Notes under the pieces: generated by a model
The model's database searches: none
Seen by the model: only the letters and a program-made list of their open reading frames with translations
Told to the model about the DNA's origin: nothing
Program-made: the position numbers and the translations under genes
From: Dendrocalamus latiflorus
Taxonomy: Eukaryota > Streptophyta > Magnoliopsida > Poales > Poaceae
NCBI GenBank assembly: GCA_017311315.1
Contig: CM029634.1
Coordinates: 20,911,891-20,975,890, forward strand
Length of the DNA: 64,000 nucleotides
Direction: 5' to 3'
Part shown: positions 36,501 to 48,600 of the stretch, one piece after another
Layout: each line of letters opens with the position of its first letter
How positions within the stretch are numbered: position 1 is the stretch's first letter

Positions 36501-39500
36501 CACGCATGCGCCGACAATCCCTCAATGTCGATCGCCACCTTGAATAGGAGCAATGAGTTAGAAGCCTGCGCTTGCCTTGTCCAAGGTTTGAGGAACAAGG
36601 AGAAGTGGGAGTATTCGATGCAGTGACACTAGACGGCCTGGTTATGAAGCTCTTCTGAAGCGAAAGCAATGAGAAAATTTTCTGGCCAGAAGTTATGAAT
36701 CGAGAAACCGCAGCGAGGTATGCCAATCCTCTCTTCAATCGCCATTGCCGCTTCTTCCTTTGAGACTGATGGGCAGTTTCCACCAATGTAGGCAACAAGT
36801 GCACGTTTGAGGTGATTCTCCAACTCTACATGCAACGCGGTGCGTGGCATGATGCAAACAGCATGCTCTGGTCTCCCATCAGGATGTCCAGGCATGGCAG
36901 AGGAGAAGAAAGCTTGACAAGGTATGAAAACCTCAGTTGATGCCTCCAGATCGAGCCAGTTGCAGTACTGTGCGAACTGAGAGGACTGGATTGGGGCAAG
37001 GAGGCCATCGCATCCATGGTGACGCTAGCAAGGATCAGCGACAGGCCCGGGCAGTATGAAGCTCACGGCAGCGCAGCTGCCTGCCCGCCCCCTATGGACT
37101 CCTCGGACGTTTGCAGTCCTTGATGTGGTGGCCGAAAGCCTTGCAACGTCTGCACCACATGGGGTTCCTGCAGTCGGCTTTGACGTGATGAAGGCCCAAG
37201 AAATTCCAGCAACGACCTATGAGGTCTACAGGAACCTCCAACCTCTAGTCCAACGGAAATGCCAGCCGACGGTCGACGCGCCTCCAGTGGCGCTTGTCGC
37301 TCACCACGCACCAGCCATCTTCAGTTTCCAACAGAGGGAGAAGGCTACCTTCTAGGCGAGACCGAGGAGGAGGAGCGCCAAGCAAGGAAGTCATCGGAGG
37401 TGGTGTCGTGGTAACCGCCAACACTAGGGACTTCATCACCGTGGGTGCTAGCGCCGGAGTCCCACCGACCACCGCCTCCAAGTAGGAAGCTGAACCCACG
37501 TTAGGCTCGAGGCCGGACTTTGAAAAGAAGATGATGGGCTTTGGTCTTGCCACCGCTGACCTTTGCTGAGGCCAGTGTAGGTTGCATTCACCGGAGATGT
37601 CATCGGGAAGGTGTGGCTACTGGCTAGGAGGGGGGTAGGAATTGGGTGGTAGGCGACTGCGGGATTGCCGCGTCGGTGAAGGCCGACGAGTCCGAGGTGG
37701 ACTCGTCGGGAGAGGAGAGTTTTCGGGAGAGATACAGGGGGAGAGCTTTTCGCATGATGGAAGTAGAGGTTTGTATAATGGTTCCTCCTTTAGATAAAGG
37801 AATACTTCTAACTGATAATTAGATAGTCTATGTATTCTTTCCAATATCTTTGAACAACAAAAAATCATGGGGATATATAATTATATATGCTCAAATGAAG
37901 TAGCCTTACAGTGTAGTAAGTTGCTCTATTGTTAGATCAAATGGCTTTAGCAAGTGATCACTCCATAACTTGAGAAGTAAATTAAAAAAATCAAACCAAA
38001 CTACAATGATGTGAAGGTCAGCTTACCTGAATAGGAAGAGTAAACAGACAACCACAGCAAATTCCAGCAAAAAAGCAGTCTGCCGGTATACCCTGCTTGT
38101 AATCGTCAATGACAAAGCATTCATGAGCAATATACTTGTTAAGGAAAGCACTGTGAATGAAGCCTGGAGAAATGACTAACCAATGCGCCAGCTAGAAATC
38201 CTGTAGGATTCCGAACACCAACTGAAAATCGCTCAACTGTAATAAACAATGCAGATATTAATGACTGTAATAAACAATGCAGATATTAATGACTGTAATA
38301 AACAATGCAGATATTAATGACCTTCAGTGTCGGTGCTTAATAAATGTAACCATCTAGTTTGTCTGTTAATGCATTGAGTGCATGTGCTATACTCTATGGA
38401 ATTACCCACACATGCTCTGTACTAAACTGGCAGACACTTGAGAAAATGTTTTCAGACATATACCAAAGCCAATTAGGTTGCCATACTTTTGTACCACACG
38501 TGATATGCTTAGTGCTTTCTCCTTCCCAATTCCAAGCTACAAAGAGAAGTGAAATTAGATCTCAATATAAGGCAAGAACAATTCATGTCATGCTTTTGTG
38601 AAATCATTTTTTGTGCGGTGAATAAGTTAAGTATAATATAGGCAAGAATAATCAAAGAGTATGAAAAAATAAATAAAACCACGCTTCAGACCTTGCTGCT
38701 TATGTCTTCAGATGCTCTTGTTTGCCTAAAAAACTTCCCTAGATAGAATGGAACCAAATCACTGATACAAACGCCCCTGCATGAAAGGATGGGTTAAGGC
38801 AATAAAAGACAGTGTATGTTGTAGTATTCACTAACAAAAGGCACTAGTCTATAGACAGAGGACAGAGGGTGGACACACCAGTAAACCCACAATATTGTAG
38901 AAACTACATAAGATGCATTCGCCGAGAATGAGTTGACAAGAGATTGCCAAGTTCCATCCAAGCAAAGGGTTCGTGCTAAAGAAATCCCAACCTACATCAC
39001 GAAGACAAAGTAATTATGCCTCGAAACAATCTCAAAATCCAGCTGATCACTATGTGAATAGATATAAAGATGTGCATGAAGTTCGACGGCATGTGGAAAA
39101 TACAACTAGACAATTGAGCGTGGTCAAATTGAGGCACCAGTACAGAGGACCAAGGTTCCAAATCCCGCTACCGGAGTAAATCCCGCCAGGGGGCCGGTAC
39201 TAGTTACCGGCCAGTAACCGGAAAAACCAGCCGGTAATGGGAAAAAACCGGACGAATTTCACATGTCAAAATTTGAATTTGAAATTGGTAACCGGAAAAA
39301 CTGGCCGGTAACCTCCCAAAAACTGGAGAAGAACCGTTAAAAACCGCTAAAACCCGGTTTTTCAAATTTGAAATTAGAAATTCCTAACATATTCATGGCA
39401 AAAAGTATGAAGTCAAGTAGGGAGATGTATGGATCTTCCTAATACATTCTATTAGTATTAAACAATGTAAATATCATTAAAGAAACTAACTTTTATATTC

Positions 39501-41453
39501 AAAATTTGAAAATTCCTAATACATTCATGGCAAAAAGCATGAAATCAAGCACGAGAGGTACATGCATCTTCCTAATACATTCCATTAGTGTTTAACAATG
39601 TAAATATTATTAGGGAAACTAACTTTTACATTCAAAATTTGAAAATTCCTAATACATTCATGGTAAAAAGTATGAAGTCAAGTACAGAAAGTGCATGCAT
39701 CTTCTTAATACATTTTATTAGTGTTAAACAATGTAAATATCATTAGAGAAACTAATTTTTACATTCAAAAATTTAAATTTGAATTAAATAAAAACCGACG
39801 GTTTTTTCTCCCGGTCGGCACCAGTAAAACCGGTTACCGGCCGGTTACCGCCGGTATTTGGAACCTTGCAGAGGACAGACCCAAACGTTCAAAGCTTCTT
39901 CACTGATAAACAGTCCGAATCCAGCAGCCATGAGCAACCAAAAGTAGACCCACCTGAAGAAAGTTTATTAGCAATCCAATATTTTTAAAAAAGTTCAGAT
40001 AAAATAATCTATAGAAGTAGAGAAACATATGTATAAAGATAAATATGCAAACTGGCCACATATTTATATTTGTTGCTAGAACTTATGTTGTTCATGAACT
40101 TTTTGCAATCATTCATTTATTGTTGCGCACAATATATATATTTCCAAAGATAGACTTGGGATTGTTCATAGAAACCACTCGGTTATCAAATAATTTCGCA
40201 GTGATAAATGATAGGTTCTTGAAACCTTTCATCAAAGGGAGAAAGGGCAAAATGGAGCTAGGTTGTTTTAAGCATGGACCTGAGCTCAATACAGGGAAAG
40301 ATAATTGGAAGTTAGAAGATCGTTACAAAAGCAAATGCAGCTTGGTATTGCTGCATTGCATGTTGTGTTCAATCACAATCTAGTATATGAACCAGGGTTA
40401 GAGTAGTCTGACATCTCACAGTAGTCGACCAAGAGGTTTCAACAATATAAATGCTGTACTTAGCATCTATGCATTTCTAGAGTAATAGCAGTATATAGCA
40501 CAATATCCATCATAAGTGAAACAGTCCTGCCCGTTCAAAAATATCATAAGTGAAACAGAAAGGTTACACAAAAATGGTCATATGCACAGACCCTGGGGTA
40601 TACTCCGGGATTATGACTTTCTTCCCAAATATAGAAAATGTATATCCGATAGCTGCTGCTGCTGCATCCGACTGCGCCGAAGTATCAATAATTTGAGGCA
40701 AACTGAGAGACGGACCCGATGAAGGCTGCTTCATGAAAAGCGAAATCACGGTAGCCGTTGCTGCGATACCGAGAGCAACTGCCACTTTCGCAAGGAAGGA
40801 AGCACCAGGGCTGCTAGATTCTACTTCCATTGCCTCGATCATCTCACTCACATCGTCTCCACCAGCAGAAGGTTCTGCCCCGGGCACTGACGCCTTTGCA
40901 GTCTGAGAATCCAAACAGGAGAACTTGTGCAAACTGTTCAGGTTTGCAAGAAATATCAGATATCTAATGTAACAAATTGCTACATTGCAGCCAACAATTT
41001 TCCCCAAAGAACCATTCTTTAAGCAAATCGATCCCTAAATCTATACAAGGTGGTTACAAAGATTCCACAAATTGCTAAAATTTGCAAGAAATATGAGGAA
41101 TATTAGGAACAATAACACTACAGGCTACAGCTATGCGATAGCGATTAGCCACAAATTGAAGCGTAAAGACGCCGTTCTTTGAGTAGAGCGTACTCCAAAT
41201 GTGCACAGGCAAGGAAATCTTGGCCACTTGCACAAACACCTAGTGAGAAACACACCACTCACTGCTCTCAAACCCTGACCCCATCAGAAGGGGCTCCAAG
41301 AAAAGAAAATCCCAACCTCGTAATGCGACTGCGGGCGGCGGCGGAAAAGGTGGCGCGGCGGCGTAATCGCGGAGGAGGCGGTGGTAGAGGGGACCCGAAG
41401 CGCGTGGCCACCGTCGGCATGGGAGGAGGCGGCGGGTGTATCAGTAGCAGCAT
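30515..41453 (-). CDS. DedA/VTT-like membrane protein, probably plastid targeted, with a LINE in one intron
   Basis: CDS complement(30515..30598, 30676..30741, 38027..38092, 38181..38236, 38464..38536, 38692..38776, 38879..38991, 39881..39953, 40592..40902, 41274..41453), 368 aa. Nine introns, all in phase. The exon 1 donor (41274 or 41280) and hence six bases are uncertain. Exon 1 is Pro/Arg/Ser-rich with no acidic residues until its end, as in chloroplast transit peptides. Hydrophobic segments follow (FLAKVAVALGIAATATVISL; WVYFWLLMAAGFGLFI; VSTILWVYWGVCI; FFAGICCGCLFTLP; VATAVAIWTVFPYAAAACTA). The segment GFVERFSVGVRNPTGFLAGA resembles the DedA/VTT motif F.xR..PGVR.....AG, and KYGN precedes it. 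DedA relatives are membrane transporters or lipid scramblases; this assignment is by motif only. Three donors read GTCTG. Confidence 0.8.
31461..31748 (-). pseudogene. LINE zf-RVT domain
   Basis: Residues TADHLARHGV, CPLCEQNPETIDHLL-like (here FPLCEQNPETIDHLLALC) and VWTQF are the zinc-binding region that follows the reverse transcriptase in plant LINEs. The first Cys is altered to Phe and the frame is broken upstream. Confidence 0.8.
32426..33798 (-). pseudogene. LINE reverse transcriptase (broken)
   Basis: Spread over three frames: 33798-33283 (GDASTKFFF, SSGPDGFTG), 33250-32711 (KLDISKAFDSVSW, GLRQGGPLSP, catalytic YADD) and 32659-32426 (VNYLGLPL, SGGRLVVVKQVL). The order is that of plant L1 elements; frameshifts separate the pieces. 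Confidence 0.88.
34144..34860 (-). pseudogene. LINE apurinic endonuclease (broken)
   Basis: KILVWNVRRI, VVCIQETKL, GILAAWK, SVYGPT, then after a stop DFNMIL, and in 34362-34144 RPRLDRAFV and MPDHCPLL. These are the EEP endonuclease motifs N, E, Y, D.N and DH.P in order. Confidence 0.85.
36146..37553 (-). pseudogene. LINE ORF1, DUF4283-like with CCHC knuckle (broken)
   Basis: Read 5-prime to 3-prime on the minus strand: DGWCVVSDKRHWRR, then VPVDLIGRCWNFL (a knuckle with one Cys changed) and a good CCHC CRRCKAFGHHIKDC. After frameshifts come GRPEHAVCIMPRTA, FSIHNFWPENFL, LDAWTANPNAIPK and LIIHIAKVEDYRSS, a layout common in plant retroelement ORF1 proteins. Several stops are present. Confidence 0.75.
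39151..39868. mobile_element. Non-autonomous hAT element in the DedA-like gene (718 bp)
   Basis: Perfect 8-bp target duplications CAGAGGAC (39143-39150 and 39869-39876) and matching ends CAAGGTTCCAAAT. Subterminal regions carry repeated GGTTACCGG / CCGGTAACC motifs. The core is three tandem copies of a 132-133-bp unit. It sits only 12 bp inside the intron from the host splice donor at 39881/39880. Confidence 0.92.
39381..39777. repeat. Three 132-133 bp tandem units inside the hAT element
   Basis: Units begin at 39381, 39513 and 39646 with TTCCTAA(C/T)A(C/T)ATTCATGG and end with ATTCAAAATTTGAAAA-like sequence. About 85-90 percent alike by eye. Confidence 0.88.
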
Positions 41454-42020
41454 AGGTTTGTGTGGCGCCAAAGCAGATTGTTCCAGGGGCAGGAGAGGAT
41501 GATGGGCTGGAAATGGAATATGCCGTGATACCGTCACCCAGCAAGCAACAAAAGTTGAACTCTTACAGAAGCTTCTGAAACATTTTTTTCTATTTCTTTT
41601 ATCATTAGAGACCTTGAAAATTTTAATTGATTATTTAATTCATTTTTTAACTCTTTTGCTTGCTGATTCTTATTGTATCTCTTCCAAATCTCAGATGGTA
41701 AATTATACTATCTCAAAGAAAATGGTAAAAATGCAGTTCTAGGTAAAATTTGTGAATGTGTAAATGGTTAATTTAAAGTACAAGTGGAAATATAGAAAAT
41801 ATCCATAGTAGAGTTGAATCCATACGGTTTCGTCAGCAGTTGAACTGATTAGCATCCAAACATGAAAGGGAGCAGGGTGAAATTTTCTGATCTGTATTTA
41901 TGTGCAGATTCATGAGAATGTATCTATTTAAAGAGCATTATGTATTTATGTTACAGTACAATTCAGGGTGTGAAGAGGAAGAAAACATGTGGAAGTACAA
42001 TGCCGGTCACCAAGAAAGGA
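41454..42020. other. Intergenic between DedA-like and GDPDL genes
   Basis: Probably the DedA-like 5-prime UTR and promoter plus the GDPDL 3-prime UTR. No gene recognised. Confidence 0.45.
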
Positions 42021-45000
42021 TCAATGGATACGCAGGGACAAGAGGGCAGCAATGCCAGCCATCAGAAGGCAATTGCCGGCATTGGAGCTGGCTGCCGAGG
42101 TGCTGTTGTCAGCAGCATTCGTCGGCGTCGCCTTTGGAGGGCTGCTCACAGAGACAGGCGGCAGCGGCGGGTCCAGGACATCGGCGGGCTCGAGCACCGG
42201 TGCCGGCGGGAGCGCTGGAGGCAGCGCACCAGGGGCGGCCAGGTTGACCAAAGCACCAGGATTTGCAGGCAGGATAGAGTAGCTCAGGTTCAGGTTCAGA
42301 TCACTGCATGGGCTCTCTGCAATTCATTCGGAGAAGAGATCGGAACTGTTAGCCTGAAGCTATGTTGCAAACAAGTTCTAACAAACATTTTTTGAGTTCT
42401 AGAGCTGACAAACTCTTTGGTGTAGCTGCAATCTGAAACTGTTCAATGATCATAGTGTCAAGCGGATACTTACTGAAGTATGCAGTTGCAGTGGCAGGGA
42501 ACTCGGTCATAAGCCCATCGGCCATCACTGACGAAGTGTAGGTAGCAATCTCGATCGTTGGGTCAGCCCAGTAGTCGAACCCAAGGTTCATGAACTCATT
42601 CTTGAGCACGCCGACGTACACGGTGAAGTTTGCAGCGTGCAGCCTATCGACCACGTCGGTGAACCGTGTCAGGAAGAAGCCATTGTTCTGAGCGATCGAG
42701 CCACGCATGACCGTCACTGCATTCGCAAACTTCTTGATCTCATCCAGTGAAGGCTTGGAAGCATCGCTGACTGCGGAGTCGATGACGAGGACACGCTTGA
42801 ACGTCGGGAACTTCTTGAACGCTGAAAGCACCGAGGTGTCGTCTGACTGGATGAGCACCTGCTGCTTGGTCTCCTTGTCGTAGCTGGCATTGACCAGTGC
42901 ACTGGAGACTGCGTCCACCACGCCGAGGCCTCTGGTTGCAAGGTATGGAGCATACTGCACTCAGCACAAGAATGTTCAGTTCAACAGACTGACACAGGAG
43001 CAAACGATAACTTCAGGTGAAAAGGATGGTACCTCTATCTCGATCAGTATACCGGAGACATTGCTGGTCTTTGCGAAGTCAAGGAATTCAGCCAAAGTCA
43101 CGAGTTTGCCAGCGTTCTTCGCTGCAGGATTTCTTTTCAGGCCTGCCTGAGTGTATGGACCAACAAGGTCGGCTGATCAGATGAACAAAAACAAGATGTT
43201 AGATGTATAACAGTTCGGAGTAACGAATATGTGAAGAAGCAATTGAGGCGTTCCTTACGTTGTAAGGTTTGGATCTCGCTCCATGAGAGATCAAACGAGA
43301 AAATGCCAGATTGATTCTGTATTTCATTGACAGTAGCAACTTTGGTCAAGAAAGTGGTGGCCGCCGTCGTGCTGCTGGTGAGATCTGCAGAGCCCAGGCA
43401 GAAGGCCACCCCGTCTTTCGACATCCGAACCGAGCAATCGATTATGTCAGCACCATCTTTCACCGCTTGTTGGTAGGCAAGGTCCGTGCAGCCTGGGAAA
43501 ACACCACTTGCACCATTGTGGGTTATGATCATTGGCCTCCCTCCATCTAATTGAGTAGAGAAATTAGTGCGTTGTAGGCTGATGATAAGTTAACAAAGTG
43601 ACAGTGTGCAGTAAAAAAATGACAGCTTACTTCCAGGAGGAGGAAGAGCATTGCCCTTAGTATGTGCCAAGCATGCTGCAAATTAAGATCCTCAAGGTGT
43701 TATTAAGGAATAAAAGATGGTAAATCACTCAGTCACTACATAACACGTATGTTCCTATCATGCGTAAAGCAAGATTTAACTTTTTAGCTTCTCCCAACAT
43801 GGAATAGTTCTTAGTTCTTACCAACAGCTCCCGACGCAGTGGGTGGGAAGTCCGTTATGACACCGTCAACAGAGAAGTCTGAATTGTCCATGAACTGCAA
43901 GTATTCGGCGCTGGGATCATAGCTGTAGTTGTAACTTAAGGAGACATCATTGGCAAATCCAGATGCATACACTTCCAGCCCTAGCGCATGTGCATCTTTG
44001 ACCAAACTAGTAGATGGCTCCAAGTACTGATCCTTGTTCAGTGGCCAAATGTAATGCTTGGGGACAAGAATTCCTGATGCAAAAGCCTGGATGGATTTCA
44101 GGTCTTTCAGAATTTCTCCATATGTTTTATTGGTGGAAGGCTCGGCAACTTCTTCACTGAGAAACCGGAAAATTAGCTTAGTCTTGTTTTTGAGCTTTCC
44201 ACCAAGGCTTTTCAAGAATGCAATTTCTGGTGAGGAGATGTAAGTGACACTAAATTGTTTTGGTAGTGCTAATATGTAATCTTCACTACTTAATTTGTGC
44301 TCCTGAAAAAATAAATCGTACTGCAAAATAAAAATACGAACTTCTATTAGATAGAGAACATGGTGAAATAACAGAAACCCTCGGTGAATTTGTAAATGTT
44401 AGTGAAATCACATTTACCTCTACATTAACCCAAAGCTGAGGGGGCCGGAGTCCGACAACATCATCAAGCATGTACATTCCTAAGGAGCCATCGAATGTGC
44501 TTGGGCGAGAAAAGATGTTCTGAATCACTGAGGGATGATCAAAGCACATGACAAGTCAGTCCTTTGTAACAACGAAAGTTTCAGAATCTAAATGGCAAAC
44601 CATCTGCAAGGCTGCACTCCAACAATCCAATCTTATCTATTTCAAGTATGGAAGAAAATCATGAATGTTTATCGCTTTAGATACTTTGTAATTGCTAACT
44701 TCATCATGGAGCACAAATAAAGTACGTAATTTTTTGCTCTCGAGTTTCAAAATACTCAGGTTTTTTTCTGCTTACATGTGACATTCTGGTACAACTCCTC
44801 TGAGGTGAAATCCAGAGAAAACCATCCGTGGACATCTTCTCCATTCACCTTGTATGTCTTGTCCCTCTTAGGGAAGATTTCAGCAATAAGCGTGGAGTTG
44901 TCAAGTGTCAAGCCAGTTTTGCAGAATCCCATACCATCACTGGACAATTGCAGATCACAGTACAGAACGACATCAGGCAAGCTACTTGACAACGCAAACT

Positions 45001-45300
45001 GGTATGCGAACTGGCTTGAGTCGGGAAATAAGCCAGAGAATCCTCCACGAGCAATGACTACAGGAGGGCGACCTGTAGGACAACAATACAAAGATTAGCA
45101 GCATGGCAGTGCAGTGGTAAATCAAAATGATTGATCAAGTGAAAGAACAACCTTTCCAATTGAAAATTCAACAATATAACGACAAAAGAAACATGTTTAC
45201 CGCCCAGAGTCTGCCATTTCTGTACTGGAGCATCCGAAGCAGCATTGGCTCCATGAAGCAGTAAGAGGATCAAAAGCATGTGAGGATGTCTGACTCCCAT
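42021..45300 (-). CDS. GDPDL/SHV3-like glycerophosphodiester phosphodiesterase-like protein, GPI-anchored
   Basis: CDS complement(42021..42316, 42474..42954, 43033..43172, 43259..43546, 43631..43675, 43822..44320, 44418..44527, 44776..45072, 45201..45300), 751 aa, nine exons in phase. It has a signal peptide (MLLILLLLHGANA), two tandem GDPD-type domains (about 40-330 and 350-660), a Pro/Ala-rich linker and a hydrophobic C-terminus (CLLMAGIAALLSL) fitting a GPI signal. Domain 1 begins VIARGGFSGLFPDSS, lacking the catalytic His-Arg of true GDPDs. Domain 2 has ITHNGASGVFPGCTD, keeping His but with Asn in place of Arg. These departures are typical of the SHV3/GDPDL family, which acts in cell-wall (cellulose, pectin) organisation at the plasma membrane. 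Several N-glycosylation sites are visible. A 5-prime UTR intron probably spans 45319-45680. No lesion. Confidence 0.95.
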
Positions 45301-45318
45301 TTGGTCAGGAGGAGCACC

Positions 45319-45680
45319 CTGCACCACCATCACATACAAACACATGTAAGAACCATGTTAACAACAAAAACAACATTGATAAATCTCTGATACTTGAAGA
45401 ATTCAGACAACAACTAAAGAAGAAAAAATAAACATACAAAAGGGTGATGAAAATTACGCAAAGAATTAAGAAAACGAGCAGCAGAGAATAGTAATTAAAG
45501 AAAGATTGAAGGGAAAAGTTTACTATAGCAAAGGAACAAACAAACCACCGAAGGATCATAGTTGCAAAATTAAGGGGAAAGATAACCTCTCACCAACAAT
45601 ATTGAGAAATTCAGACCGATCAGTTCAAACTCAAGCTGAAGTTAAAATGTAAAGGAACAAGTTTGAGGATTGATGTGTAC
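45319..45680 (-). other. Probable 5-prime UTR intron of the GDPDL gene
   Basis: Minus-strand donor TGTGAG|GTACAC at 45681/45680 and acceptor GGTGCAG at 45319, 18 bp before the start codon. Inferred from splice signals only. Confidence 0.4.
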
Positions 45681-45681
45681 C

Positions 45682-48600
45682 TCACATGAAACTACAAGAA
45701 CTAAAATTGGGAGAAGGTGTTCTCCAGCCCCAGCAAGCCGAGACCTCCAAGTCTCTATATCAAACTGTGGGGAGGAGACAAAAGAGGAGGTTTCCAGACA
45801 AGGAAAAAAAACCCTCTAATCCTTCTAAAATTAGGGGGCTCCTAAACGATGGCCACATTTTAACAAGATCAGTTTAGACAGGGCCAGCGGATGTAACGCG
45901 GGGCCCCAAAGATTTTGGAAAATAAACTGCTATCAATACTCCATTCCACCACGCAGCAAGCAAACAAACTGCATGGATTGGATTGAAGAGAAAGAAACAA
46001 AGATTTGGATGAGATTGCTCACAGAAAAGAAGATCCCCCCCAAGGACAAAACTCACTCTTAGACCAACAACAATAAAAGGAAGTTTGGGCTTCCTTACCA
46101 ATGAAAGAAAAAAATCAATCAAGTCCGGATGGATATCCACTCCACGCCAGGGTTCACAATTTCGGCGAAATCTCACTCATTTCGTTGCTTTCGTTACCCT
46201 CCGAAGCATTTACGATTCGGTCAAATTTTGGCTGAATTTGTCCCCGTTTGAATTTTGTCCAAATTTGGTTAAATTTTATCAAAATTCAAATAGTGTTGAA
46301 CATTTCGTTCTCCGAGTTTTTTTTTTTTTTTTTGCAAAACGAAACTAGTTTCCTTGCCCCATACCAGTCCCGTAGCGCGGAGGAGGAGGACGCGGCCGCC
46401 TACGAGGGAAGGATTCCTTAGCTTCGAGGCGGCAGCGTGCATCGGTTATTGGATCATACGTCTTGTGAAAACCGGTCTCCACAAAATCGGTTTTAGCATG
46501 GTTTCCTTTAGGAAAAAGCTCTGCGATAACGTAACAAATTAAACTTGCGAGTAACAAAAACTGCCCAGTTTTTTACGTTTTCACGTCATAAAATCAGGTC
46601 CGCGTCGTTTCTCAGAAAACCACTTTATGGCATCGCAGCTTCGAACGCGTTTCTGTTTTTCGGTTACGCGCGTAATCAATTTGACGGACACAGAAATTAA
46701 GCTAACCTTCTACGTGCCACTCTTGCATCACACGGCGGTTTATACCAGCGACATGACTCATGGGTCACTCCAATAGTGTAACCCGCATAAGTGGATGTAA
46801 ATTAGTTAGACATGTCATACTCATTATAAACTTATGCCTGTATTATTTTACATTAGGAGGTCATCACATGATTCGGTTCTTAAAGCTATCTGGGCAGTTC
46901 TTACCATAAACCATAATTTCTTATGCTACATCCGCACCAACCTTTCATACCATTCGTCCAAATATGATAATAGCAAGTTTAGTGTTTTTGAGAAGTACAA
47001 AACTAAGTTATCTTAAATATACTAGTTATTTCCCTCCAATGACTGCCCAAAACAAGTTTCATGATTAAAAGATGATAATAGAGCAAATTAATGCCATGGT
47101 ACTTAAGTAAGACTAGCATGACACTTAAATACGACTTATAGCTATCAAAGTAACCATTAAGTTTTTAGGGTGACAAAGATTATATTATTAAGTGTCCAAA
47201 GGATGGTATAAAATTACTACAATGTCAAATAGGCATGTATCGAACCTCAAGTTAAACATACATTTGTATAATAAATAAAGCATATAATTTGATAATTTAA
47301 ACGAATACAAATTTGTATAACTTGTAGGTTCAATATAATTAAAGCATGGACTCGCCTGGCTCACAAGCGGGTTAGTCATGAAAATCTTAAGTCGTCTCGA
47401 ACTGTGGCTCTTCCGTGTCTTCGTATTCTACTCAAATGATCGTATCAGAAAGTAAATAAACGTGCGACCAAACACAAATAAATTCAAATGAACTTGTAAT
47501 TAAACAATTCCACTACCATTAAATAGATCTTGAATTTAGAAACAAATTTCATTAAATTTGAAGTTAAAATGAGTGAAAATGGGATCTCCAAAGTTCAAAT
47601 TTGGATTAAATCCAAAATTAACAAAGAAGAGAGTTTCTCTCACTGACAGGTGGAGTCCACCGGATTTAAATTAATTTTCAAACTATTTTTCTACTAAAAA
47701 ATCATAGAGGCTAACAGGTGGGACCCATGATTTTTAAATTCATTTTTTATTTAAATTTCTGAAGGAAAAGGCTTATGGGCTGACAGGTGGGTTCCATATA
47801 ATGTAACCACAATAAAATGGACCAACTTGTCAGTAGCTCTTACTAACTTAACCGGTTTTTAAAGGTTTTTAAATGGGTGGACTCATATGTCATAGAGATA
47901 GAGGCTTAACGGGGAAGGCCCACTGGTAAGCAAGGATTAGAGAAACTAAACACGATCATTAACTTAAGCTAATTATATATTTAAGCTAATGGAGCATGAA
48001 TAGTGCCTTCATCTTCCCGTTGAGAGGAGCGGAGCTCATCGCTTATGAGAGGGACCACGACGGTCAACGGGGAGGGTAAAAATGGGATCCTCGTGCTGAA
48101 TTGCATTGAGAGGTGAGGCGACGTGGGCGGATTTAGGGGCTATGGTGGCCGGTGGCGAACTTATGTTGTGGCGGTAATCGGGAGTATGGCACCATGGAAC
48201 TAGAAGCCAATTACGTGTTAGGGGAGGATCTAGAGGTGAAGGGGAGCTTACTGGAAGCAAGGGCGAAGCTCGGGGAAGTGCAGAGCAGGCTGACGGCATA
48301 GACCCGGTAAGTGGTGAGGAGGTCATCGCGGACGGCTCGCTAGAGAGGGTAAGGATGGTCGGTGAGGCTCGAGTGGTCTTTGGGACTCCAAGGTGAAGTT
48401 CCGGGCGTGGTGAATTGGAAGGAGATGAATCTCGATTGGTGTTGATGGCAGACCAGAGGGGAGAAAGAAGCAGGTGGGAGGCGCTCGGGGGTAATGAGAG
48501 GCGATAGGGAGCAATTGAGTGTAGGTGGAGATGATGCACGAGCTTTATAGCCGAGAGGAAAAGGAGATGGCTGTTGAGTGCCATTATAGCTCGTGAGGAG

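Larger units (their letters stand above)
31119..37870 (-). mobile_element. L1-type LINE, degenerate, same strand as host gene
   Basis: A non-LTR retrotransposon read on the minus strand: ORF1 remnants with CCHC knuckle (about 37553-36150), AP endonuclease (about 34860-34140), reverse transcriptase (about 33800-32420) and zf-RVT (31748-31461). The 3-prime end near 31119 shows ATGCAATGATATGCAAATC...CATGTTCCG and six A, a common ending of grass LINEs. The 5-prime end is approximate (37770-37870) and no target duplication was found. Many stops and frameshifts break the frames. Confidence 0.88.
30742..38026 (-). other. 7.3-kb intron of the DedA-like gene holding a LINE
   Basis: The donor CAG|GTAAGC at 38027/38026 follows FTLPIQ and the acceptor CTGCAG at 30742 precedes LAVGFFLRERP. 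Both flanking codons are phase 0 and the joined peptide is continuous. Most of the intron is a same-strand LINE. Confidence 0.85.
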
